64,000 bases of DNA from Porodaedalea pini (lineage: Eukaryota > Basidiomycota > Agaricomycetes > Hymenochaetales > Hymenochaetaceae): positions 5,001 through 69,000 of the forward strand of contig NBAY01000012.1 in NCBI GenBank assembly GCA_002794775.1, written 5' to 3'. Within the stretch, counting starts at the first letter, position 1. Every line of letters begins with the position of its first letter. The translations under genes and the position numbers were made by a program. Under the pieces are notes generated by a model. The model saw only the letters and a list, made by a program, of their open reading frames with translations. It did not search any database and was not told the DNA's origin. Shown here in pieces: positions 18,072-27,942 of this stretch.

Positions 18072-20742
18072 AGAAGATCAAGGGGTTTCAAGTTCAGACT
18101 CACTAAAATATAATCAACTGCCTGTACAATACATAGATGCAAACAGCATTGATGGTTTTTCTGACTACAAAACTCTGACTGGTGTGAATGAATATGATGA
18201 GAATGAGAGGTTGTTCATGAGGGGAACCAGCAGACACCAGCTGGACCTCCTCTTGACCATCAATCATGGAGTGGTGGGTGAGGTAAAAGATGTGGATGCA
18301 CATGCACTCATAGATTCGGGATGTACTGGGTCATGCATCAACACAGGGTTTGTTGAATGATACAGCCTAGAAACAAAATACTACATTCATCCTCTCATAG
18401 TGCTCAATGCTGATGGCATGCACAACAAGGCTGGCCTGATCAAAGAATATGTTGACATTGCTTGCATTGTCAAACATCTTCCTAGACTATGACTGGCTTC
18501 GATGACACAATCCTGAGATCAACTGGTCATTGGGTTCTATTGAATTCACCTGTTGCCTGACTGAGTGTGCAATAAAGAAGAGTGAAGTGGAGGAGATGAG
18601 GAGAGTGCAAGAAGTGCAAATGGACAAGGCGTCCTGGCCCGCATATCTCAATGACTACGCTGACGTCTTCTCAGAGAAAGGATTTGAGAAGTTTCCAGAA
18701 TATTGACCATGGGACCACATCATCGATCTGAAGCCCAACTTCAAGCCTAGCAACTGCAAGATCTATCCACTGATGCCAATGGGACAACAGTTGTTAAAGG
18801 ACTTCCTTGACGAAAACCTGAAGTCTGGCCACATTCAAAAGTCAATCTCACTGATGGCATCACCCTTCTTCTTCATCAAGAAGGCTGACAAGTCCCTACA
18901 CTAAATCCAGGATTATTGGAAGCTCAATGAGGGTACAATCAAGAATAAGTATCCACTCCCCCTCATTGACAAACTTGTTGACAAGGTCAAGAAGGCAAAG
19001 TTCATCACCAAGCTTGACCTTCACTGGGGGTATTACAACATCTGGATCTGTGAAGGCAATGAGTGGAAGGCAGCATTCCACATGAACATGGGTCTCTTTG
19101 AACCAACAGTGATGTTTTTTGGTCTTTGTAACACGCCAGCAAAGTTCCAAGTGTTCATCAACCACATCTTCAAGGACCTGATCTATGCAAACCTGATCAT
19201 TGTTTATCTCAATGACATCCTGATCCTCTCAGAAACTATTGAGGAACACATTGAGACATCGAGATGGGTACTTCAGATCCTTTGAGAAGATGGCCTCTAC
19301 CTGAAACTGGAAAAATGCAAGTTTGACATCAAAGTCGTCAAGTACCTTGGTCACATCATCGGTAATGGCAAACTTAATACTGACCCAGCAAAAATGGAAG
19401 CGATCTCTAGCTGGCCCATTCCATGAAATATCAAGGAGCTCCAAAAGTTCCTCAGCATGAGGAACTGGTTATGGCGGTTCATCAAGGACTACAGCAAGGT
19501 GGTCCAACTGCTAATGTCACTGACAGGAAAGAAGGGCTGGGTATGGGAGACCAAACAGCAGGAAGTGTTCAAGGAGCTGAAGCACTGTCTCAGCTCACCT
19601 GCAGTCCTGGCGATCACCAGTGATGAGGGCCCTTTCCATGTAGAAGTGGACTCGTCAAACTTTGCACTTGGAGGTGTGTTGTTGCAGAAGCAGGAAGACA
19701 AGTGGAGAGTAATTGCCTACTGGTCAGAAGTGCTACTACCCGCTGAACAAGATTACAAGATCTATGACAAGGAGATGCTCGCAATTGTTTCAGCACTGAA
19801 AGAATGGTGACAATACCTCCTCGGTGCCCACCACAAGATTGAGATCTGGTCTGACCATGCCAACCTCACATATTTCAGGTCGGCACAGAAGCTGAGCTAT
19901 CATCAAGCTCGCTGGTGAATGGAACTCGAAGAATTCGACTTCCACCTCGAACACAAGTCAGGGAAGACAATGGGCAAGGCAGACCTACTGTCACAAAAGG
20001 CAGGCTACAATGAAGGCAAGGGTGACAATGATGGTGTCATGTTCATCGAGGAGAAGTGGTTGAATTGTGGAGTGGTGAGAACATCATGTGATGAGGTGTT
20101 GGACTGAGTGGGAGAAGCACAGAGGGTGCAGGATGAGTCAGAGAGGCCAACGGGATTGACAGAGGTCGACAGGCTGTGGCGGATGAAGGGAAAGGTATAT
20201 ATTCCATCAACATTGAAGGAATCAGTACTACAGGAATGCCATGACTCCATCCTGGCAGGACATCCAGGAGCATCGAAGACAGTGGAGCTGGTGCATCATG
20301 ACTTCTGGTGGGCCTCGATGTTTTCAGACGTGAGGTTGTATGTCTGAGGCTGCAATCACTGCCAATGGACAAAGGCACTTAGGATGTCAAGGTCAAGACC
20401 ACTCCACCTGAATGTGGTCCTGGAGGGTCCTTGGGAAATTGTCATGGTCAATCTCATAGGGGAACTTCCAGATTTGAAAGGGCACAACACCATTTGCGTC
20501 TTTGTGGACAGATTCTCGAAACAGATGCACACAATCCTGACAACAACAAAGTTATCAGTGGAAGGCATGGCGCAACTGTACTGAGATCACGTCTTTTGTC
20601 TGCATGGTCTGCCCAAAAAGATCATCCACGACTGGGGTACACAATTTGATGCATCGATGATGAAGGAGCTGTACAAGCTCCTACACATAGAAGGTAATCT
20701 GTCAATGGCATACCACCTGCAAACGGATGGTCAAACAGAATG
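18053..20742 (+). pseudogene. E3 pol remnant, protease to integrase core
   Basis: Reads as E1 Pol with stops. Segments seen: DSGCTGSCIN (protease), the RT region with SPFFFIKKADKS and YLNDILIL, RNase H (EVDSSNFALGGVLLQKQ, IYDKEMLAIVSALKEW), the zinc region HDSILAGHPGASKTVELVHHDFWW, the integrase core with NLIGELP (first Asp replaced by Asn, as in E1), HDWGTQF (Arg to Trp) and HLQTDGQTE (Pro to Leu). The frame is cut at about 20,742 by an unrelated insertion and resumes near 22,199. Confidence 0.88.
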
Positions 20743-22198
20743 TGTTGTAGTGCTTGATTCATGCTTAGGCGTCAGCCATCCCAGCATACCACCTGCTTTA
20801 TTTATTATTGTATACAGATACAAACCCCATAAACACGGTCAAGCACTTCGTTTCATCACTGTCTATCTTACACTTTGCATTTCACATGCTCAAATGGTCA
20901 CACTTGCCCATTCGAGTGTCAATATACCTTTGAAGCTCTCATATTATCCCTTAGTAACATCATAAATATGTTCGAATACTTTCATACACCCATTCTTACA
21001 CCCATACCACTTCCTATTCACACTCGAACACTTCGTTTCTTTTATATTCATTCCATATCCCACTATATACGTGCTCAAGCACTCTTTCCACTTCATATTC
21101 ACTTGTTCGAACACTTGTAGTGCAGCCGGATTATGTGTTTGGGGACAGGGAAAGCGTGGTATTTGAGCATGGGTTGCTCGAACAGTCCTCAGGCTGTCAA
21201 CGTGCAATGTATCATGCTTGAATGACCGGATTCTGTTGTTCCCTGGGTTCTCCATGCAGTTTGAGCATTATTTATCATCATCTATCACTCCCATGATGTG
21301 CATTCATCACCATCATGCCCTTGGGGACATTCAGGGATGTTTGAACAGAGTTGTTTGGAGCACACATGATAAGTTTCTTGGTTTCATTGGTCTCTTCGTT
21401 GATGTTGAACCATTATTCCCCTTTGAGTCTGCAATTTATCATGTCCTCAAGTCATTCCATCCCTAACACATGAGTATTCTGACTCGATCATGCACTGCAC
21501 ACACTCTCCTACCTCCGTATGTATGCTCGACTTTGGTACTGAGCTTGTTTTGCCTACAGTATAAATAGTGCACACCTTTGTACTCATTCTGCAGAGGGAA
21601 TACAGCCCCCAGTTCACTCCACAGTACACATTTTGAGTCCCATAAGTTGTCTGCACCTTCAGATCATCTCTGCTCAGCTCTATCAAACCTCCTTGACCGC
21701 TCGAACAGTGTGTTCAATTTGGCACATATGCTCGAAGTCGATATTCCAAGCCTTCGAGCCCCAGGCACACCCAACAGGGTACCATAACTGCATATCCCCA
21801 TCGCCCTACACATTTTTTATCTACTAAGGAGCCAATTGAGCATGTTAGAACACATATAAGGGTATTCAAGTATGTTTTTGAGCCCATTCGAATGCTCGAC
21901 AAGCATCATCCAGAGACGTAAACCACTCAAAGAAGATTGACACAGCCCCACACCTACCTCAACTTCAGACTTCAACCATTCAAGTCACAGGGTCTGTGTC
22001 GGGAGCTCAATTCTAATGAATCCAAGCAATTTGGCAAAGCCTCTGGACCAGGAGAGCCACCGTTTCAAACGTTTTATCACTCCATTTCTATTTGGTTGTC
22101 CTTCCTCAACTATTGAGTCACCGCAGTATCCCTTGGGAAGAATATAGATTTGCCCTCGAGTCGACTGTTCAGTCCACAAAAGAGTCTGCATCACAATA
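20743..22198. mobile_element. Insertion of 1.45 kb inside E3 integrase, possible solo LTR
   Basis: This block separates the integrase HPQTDGQTER motif of E3 from the following NQELEQYL segment. Its ends look like imperfect inverted repeats (TGTTGTAGTG at the left, CATCACAATA at the right, 7 of 10 positions). It has a TATAAATAG box near 21,560 and no long coding frame, all of which fits a solo LTR. A clean target duplication was not found, so the exact ends are uncertain by several bases. TTCGAA- and TCGAG-type words are common in it. Confidence 0.6.
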
Positions 22199-23055
22199 GC
22201 ATCAACCAAGAGCTCAAACAGTACCTTCAACTTTTCACTGACCATCAGCAATTGGACTGGAAGGACTGGCTCCCCCTTGCAGAGTTCATGTACAATAACT
22301 GCAAACACTCAGCGACAAAGATGTTCCCCTTTTATGCAAACACAGGACGTCATCCTTTGAGCTTTGACTCGGTACAAACCTCTTCTGCAAACATGTCAGT
22401 GGAAGAATTTGCAAAACACATAAAGGAGACTCATTGTGTTGCAAGGGACAACCTGGTCAAGGCAGTGGAGGACATGAAGTGCTGCCATGACTGGACAGCA
22501 GGGGCATTGGTAGAATACCAGATTGGTGACAAGGTCTTCCTCAATGGTTGAAACATCAGCACAGACTCACTGATGAAGAAATTAGCTGACAAATGGTACA
22601 GTCCATTTGAAGTCATCGACAAGGTCGGAGTGAGCGCATACAAGCTCAAGCTCCCAAAACAATGGAAGAAGGTCCACCCGGTCTTCAACAAGTCTCTGCT
22701 GAAACCCACTGTTGAACCATCCTTTGAGAGTCAGAAACAGCCACTGCTGCCACCACTGGACATCATTGACAAGGAAGAGGAATATGAGATCGAGAAAGTT
22801 ATAGATTCATGCCTGCACCAAGGAAAACTACAGTACCTCATCAAGTGGGTCAGATACAATGAACCGACCTGGCAGCCCGAGACAGACTTTGGTGAGAATG
22901 CAAAGGAGGCAATCACTGAGTTCTATTGAAAACACCCCAGAGCCCCTCGAAAACTCAACATCCCTCATCAATGCCTCTGTCCAATCTTCATCAACACCAA
23001 GCCAAACAACCACAATCATGGTTGGTTGGGATGCCCAACCTTGAGGGGGGGGTAA
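22199..23055 (+). pseudogene. E3 pol remnant, integrase C-terminus and chromodomain
   Basis: Continues E1 Pol after the insertion: QELKQYLQLFTDHQQLDWKD, the GHPG-type linker, YQIGDKVFLNG, then a stop, then KLPKQWKKVHPVFNKSLLKP and the chromodomain EEEYEIEKVIDS...YLIKWVRYNEPTWQP near 22,775-22,925. A frame break near 22,927 precedes the last residues. The polypurine tract GGGGGGGGGTAA (23,045-23,055) abuts the LTR. Confidence 0.88.
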
Positions 23056-23494
23056 TGTCAGGACTCAAACCTTTCCCTTTCTTATATTTTCCCTTTTACC
23101 ATTTCTTTTCTTTTAATCACTCCTTTTTCATTATAATTAACCATCTTTTCAATCATTTCCCACACTCCCTTGCACCGGACCTTCATTTGTTCCATTCTGC
23201 TCCTTTATGTAATCTTAGACAATTGGGCAATCGGTTCTCATGAGGTGATCGCTGTATATAAGGAAGAGGAATTGCATCTGAACACCTGTTCTGCTTTTCC
23301 TCTTACCTCCACGACGACCTAGGTGAGACCACACCCCCTCCTGTATTAGTTTACATTGTATTAATCCTCTTACCTCTGTGACAACCTAGTTTGAGTACAG
23401 TGTGTCCTGAGTCCCTGCTCGAGTATATCACATCCCAGATGACAGTCAGCCAAGGCCTGCCCAGTTTGAGCATCACCTGAACTCCTACCTAACA
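23056..23494 (+). repeat. E3 3' LTR (439 bp)
   Basis: Starts TGTCAG and ends CCTAACA, and aligns with the sense strand of the E1 LTR throughout. It keeps TATATAA at 23,255-23,261 and the self-priming 11-mer GTTCTGCTTTT at 23,288-23,298. The two-copy repeat is present but mutated at CpG positions in the second copy. The matching 5' LTR is absent from the window. Confidence 0.9.
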
Positions 23495-24382
23495 ATATAG
23501 TTGCTGTGCTCATTTGCACTTGAGACATCCTACTGTTTGTGTCTTTGGTAGATCTCTTATCCAGGCCTTTGATCTGGCCTTTGCTAGGTACTCCTGTGGA
23601 TTCTGCATGATCAGTTGCAGGATGTTGATCTTGCTATATCCAGGATGTCAATCTGTCAATCTGAGATCTGCATTATCAGCAATTCTTTCATCATATAATT
23701 TTATTGACATGTACCAAAATTCTGAAAATATTACTATGTGTAGATATAAGTGGAATATAGATGGTGTGAATTTATGGGAATTTTCATGGCACTTGGTAAA
23801 GAGTAGCCAGGCTTCCAAGTTTTTGTGAGAAAAAATCTGCTGTAACTAGACCATTTCTTGCTCACAAAACCTTGGAAGCCTGGCTACTCTTTACCAAGTG
23901 CCATGAAAATTCCCATAAATTCACACCATCTATATACCACTTATATCTACACACAGTAATATTTTTAGAATTTTGGTATATGTCAATAAATTTATATGAG
24001 CTAAAGGGTGTCAAAAAAGGCACTATTTTTGTGCATATATTCAGACCCCCCAAATCTCATTCCCAGCTCAATTCTTCATGTATCATCCTCAAATTCCACA
24101 GAACATTACTTATCATATATAAAGTATGCCTGAATGTTTTGGAGGGCAGCAGATAAAAAATGGTGGAGTAATTTCAGGATTACACAAAAAACAGGGGCAG
24201 CATAAACTATTGTCAGGGGACTGTACAGAGTGTATGAAACCTAGACTGTAATGATGTATACAGAATGTAAGAATGTTGAACTGTAGTAGTGTATACAGAG
24301 AATAATTTGGGGAATGATTCTTTCACTTGCAGTTCAGTGTGAAAACACTGTTGGAGTGTATGAAGTCAAAAAACTAAAACAC
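23495..24382. other. AT-rich, CpG-poor gene-free stretch
   Basis: Contains the large hairpin described separately and otherwise short frames. Between 24,150 and 24,380 there are degenerate GTATACAGA-type repeats (near 24,220-24,300). No gene is seen. Confidence 0.6.
23691..23999. repeat. Long inverted repeat (hairpin), 139-bp arms
   Basis: The left arm 23,691-23,829 and right arm 23,861-23,999 are reverse complements over their whole length with about ten mismatches, separated by a 31-nt loop. Frames on the two strands encode the same peptide series (for example LWEFSWHLVKSSQASK), which simply reflects the symmetry. A transcript would fold into a near-perfect long double strand. It resembles a foldback or MITE-type element. 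Confidence 0.9.
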
Positions 24383-24475
24383 CGACCACAGCAGGACTTG
24401 AACCTGCAGTCTCCTGATCAGGTGAAGTCATTTGACAATCGAAGTCAGACGCCTTAACCATTAGGCCATGCGGCC
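24383..24475 (-). tRNA. tRNA-Arg (anticodon UCG) with 20-nt intron
   Basis: The minus strand folds as a cloverleaf. The acceptor stem is GGCCGCA/TGTGGTC with two G-U pairs, the D-arm contains TGGCCTAATGGTTAAGGC, and the anticodon stem TCTGA/TCAGG encloses loop C-T-T-C-G-A-A with anticodon TCG (24,440-24,442). The T-arm is GCAGGTTCAAGTCCTGC. A 20-nt intron (24,419-24,438) lies directly 3' of position 37, the standard place. The discriminator is G. A run of T follows on the minus strand near 24,371-24,366 as a Pol III terminator. It reads CGA codons. Confidence 0.9.
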
Positions 24476-24690
24476 AGTACTAAGTGGGTAGCTAATCATT
24501 AGTTTCCTCTTCAGCATCTGACATGTTCGAAAGGTTTAAACACCTCAGTACAAAGGTTACCCGAAAAATATAGGAACTCGAAACATAGTGTGAAATGATA
24601 TCGATAGCCTACCAAACTCTGGATTGCACAGTTCCGTGCTAATCAATTCAATTGTCGAACGTGTTTTATAATAAAGGGTAACATTGCAGA

Positions 24691-27600
24691 TCAAGATGAC
24701 CCGAACAATTCTTTCGTGAAAGCCGTAGAATTCGGCGGGCGACCCAAGAAGCTCTAATAAAGTACCGATTAAGACTGAAAGTCTTGATAGCAACAACGCT
24801 TCATACCTTTAACGAGTCAAGTTCATCCCTGCTACTGCCAGGAAGCAAAATTTCCTTCCTGTATTTCTGTCCGAGCGCCGGATCCAAGGGGTTCTTCTTA
24901 AATACAGTGGAGTACATGTCTGCAGCAAATACCAGCGAGTACGTGTATCTATTCAAGAGAAGTTAGCGAGACAGCTGGTGTGTCCAATGAGGAAGGCGTA
25001 CCCGTAATACCCAGCATCGTAGCCGCCAGTGATGTGACCAAAGGTTCCCTGCCCCGGCTCCGGATTTTCGGAGCCTTTGACCAGGGAAATAGAGGTCCTC
25101 AAGTCGTTCCACAACGTGGTATAATCCGTGGGCTCTGCCATCCAGAGATAAGTCAGTATGAGAATCCACGATGTCAATATAAGCCGCACCCTTGTCGGTA
25201 TGGACTTTAATATCGAATTTGGCGAAGAAAAGTTGGCGAAGATAGAACAAGCCGACATTCACATATCGGCTACCAAAACGAATCAGACCCGATTTCAACC
25301 GACGGATAGGCTAGACTAACCTGTCTATAATCTTCTTGATAAGATCATCCGGTAGAGGTTTCTTGGTCTCAAAGTGCTGCGACATCTGCTCCAGGACCTT
25401 GGATTCCCAACACCTAGTACAGTATCAGCTCACGTAGCTCAAGATTGGTCGTGCTGTATACCAGTTTTCCAACATCTGTGACGGAGCTTCCACGAAGTCT
25501 CGTGCGACACTATGAAAAAAATGAGTGATCAACCCGTATTGTGGGACCCTTGGTGCAGTTTACCTCGTCCCGTGGAAACGCGGAAAGCGTGTTCTGCTTA
25601 GCAGGCCATGGAAGACGTGGCCCATTTCGTGGAAGAATGTCACAACATCGTCATGTCGCATAAGTGCAGGCCGATCAGGAGTCGGCTTCGCCAGGTTGGC
25701 AACCATAGCCGCGATGGGATAGTTTCGCGTCCCGTCAGCAAGATCATATCCAGGGATAAGCGGCCAGACTGCAGCATGGGAGTATTTGGCCTCTAACATC
25801 TATTGTAAGGACATGCGTCGCATTTAAGTAATGATGAGATAAACGTACCGCGAGGAAAGAGGTCTAAGTAACAATATCCGACAAAACCACTCTCGTCTCT
25901 GGCGTTGGCGTCCCATACAGCGAACAATTCCGCCTCTACGGATAATAAGACGTTGATAGACTCGAAATCAAAAATTCAACAAACCTGGGTGCCAAAGCCC
26001 CGCCGACTTGACCGCCTCGAACCGGACGCCAAGGAGCTTCTGGTAGATCTCGAGAACTGCAGGCACGACAAAAGAGACAGGGAAGTACTCTTTGACAAGC
26101 GTGTCATCGAGCGCGAGATGCTCTTCAGTAAATTTCCTGTCATAATAGCGATAATCCCATCTAGGAGTATAATTATTAACGGGACTGGCATAAACTAGCC
26201 TCGAACGTGACCCTACGCACACATAGAATTCGCCGTCGAACGGAAGGCCGAGTGATTCGTGCTCTTTCTGCTTCATAACCAACAGAGTCTCGCGATCCTT
26301 TAAACCGACAGGGCGGAGCTTCTGCTCCAGGTCATCCAGGAACTTTAGGTCGCGAGGGTAAGTAATAAAACCGTAGGCTCAATATTATTTAGAAACTTGC
26401 TTCATTGACGCCCTTTGCAGACTTCGCCATCTTCTCCTCAGTTATGTAGTCGGCCCACGTTGCGTATCCAAGTAGGGGTGCGATCTCGCGGCGGAGATCG
26501 AGTGCCTTGCTCAAGAGCGGAACGTTCACTTCAAGACGGCTTTCATAGCTTGAGAAGGCTCTCCTGCGTGTCTCGGGGCTTTGAGCATATTTGAACTGCG
26601 ATCCACAATTAGCAATAGGGGAAAGGTAATAATGAGAACAACAAACCAGTGGGAAGATATCAGGAGTTTTGTGCGTAACGCCGAAAGTGATCTTCGGACC
26701 CTCAGTGCGCTTTTCGTACCCAGAGACAACATCTGCAGGCACTCCCTTTAGCTCCTCCTCGGTAAAGTAAATTTTGCCCTGCGTTGTTTTAGTCTACAAT
26801 ACCTCATGAAGGCTGAGACAGAAAACTACGCACAGCCTCTTCGTTAAAGTTTTTCTGTGAAACGTTTGAGTCGAATTCAAGAATTGTATATAGCAAGGTA
26901 GTCCTACACTGAATTCGACACATAGCTGAGATAGTTGCTTCTTCTTTGTCGTCAAAAGCTTTCTCTTGTCCTCCGGAAGATCCAAACCTGCACGCTTGCC
27001 ATCGAGCAACATCTTCTCAACGAGCCTCCTCTCCTCCGGGCTGAGCTTCACACCTTGCGCTCGAATGTTAGCTTCCGCGTGCTTCTTTGCAATAAAGACA
27101 TCGGCGCGCATCTCAGTTTCAACGAGAAAGTTTCTGACGAGCACTTCCGCTTGGTTGGATGCGTCACGGAGCTCCTTGGATGTCGAGACATTCTGATAGA
27201 AAAGGACTGGCTCGAGGAGCTGAAGATCCGCTTCGGTCTTTGAGAGCTCAGCAAACACCTAGTAAGCCACCTGTTAGTTTACACAAAACATAGACATGGC
27301 ACAGCTATTTCACCGATTCAAAGGTACAATGGTTGGCGTCAAGCGCAGCAATTTTGTCGAGAACCTGCTTAACACGATCGATCGTTTTCTTTACTAGATC
27401 CAGGACGTCCTCGGGCTTGTGCTGCCACGTCGGCGGAGGCTGAGGTGGTGTGAGAGAGGACATTTCTGTAGCAGATGAAGATGAAGGAAAGAGAGAGAAG
27501 GTCGATGCTGTGCGAATGAATCGAGTTCTGAGATGTGAAGAGCTTGAGGTCACGAGTCCCTTCCTAGACAAGTTCGCAATCGATGTCGATGGTGCGACAA

Positions 27601-27715
27601 GCACGTCGCTGCGGAAGTGATGAATAGAGTATAGATGCAGCCATGAACGCAAGAATGTTCGTCGCGATGTCGCCGACGACGTGAGCGACGAGCGCGAGCG
27701 GACTATGCTAAGCAT
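24691..27715 (-). CDS. M3-family oligopeptidase (saccharolysin/thimet type), multi-exon
   Basis: A zinc metallo-oligopeptidase that cuts short peptides in the cytosol or mitochondrial intermembrane space. The HEXXH zinc site is HEMGH within DDVVTFFHEMGHVFHGL (near 25,615). The downstream zinc-ligand segment DFVEAPSQMLENW follows after an intron near 25,490. At least eight exons can be followed from the ATG at 27,713-27,715. The last exon encodes the typical SFLGRPPN C-terminus and ends with TGA at 24,691-24,693. The first 35 residues are Arg/Ser-rich and could act as a mitochondrial presequence; a second Met (MSSLTPPQPPPTWQH, about 27,463) may start a cytosolic form. It is divergent from the stress-domain gene, with 227 bp between start codons. 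Confidence 0.9.
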
Positions 27716-27942
27716 GGCCAGCTCGAGCCGTACTCCGTGCCGCTCAGATGAAGCTTTCTATCTTTAAAAGGAAGGTGGTTCGCAGCCGCCAAGACCAAGC
27801 TAAAGCCTAGTAAAGGTTGCGAAGCGCTGCGTGCATCGGTCATAATATAACGGTGAGTTTCAGTGGGAACGGCTTCTTTCTTTTTACTTTCTTTCATCAT
27901 CTTTGTGCCCGCCTTGCTCGACGTGATCTCTGTGTTCGGACG

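Larger units (their letters stand above)
17085..23494 (+). mobile_element. E3: CpG-mutated relic chromovirus, E1 family
   Basis: A plus-strand relative of E1 with the same domain order, from the Gag residues equivalent to E1 about position 47 through the chromodomain, polypurine tract and 3' LTR (23,056-23,494). The 5' LTR, leader and Gag N-terminus are missing. The integrase is interrupted by an insertion (about 20,743-22,198). Stops are frequent and most fall where E1 has Arg: 19,808-19,810, 19,916-19,918, 20,105-20,107, 20,345-20,347 and near 20,581. Other changes are Arg to Trp/Cys, Pro to Leu and Thr to Met, all CpG transitions. The RT box reads YLND instead of YLDD. It is a dead copy. 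Confidence 0.92.

Noticed and set aside
23514..24156. Plus- and minus-strand frames of 60-104 codons sharing a peptide
   Set aside because: The shared peptide arises from the two arms of one inverted repeat, and there is no protein family signal.
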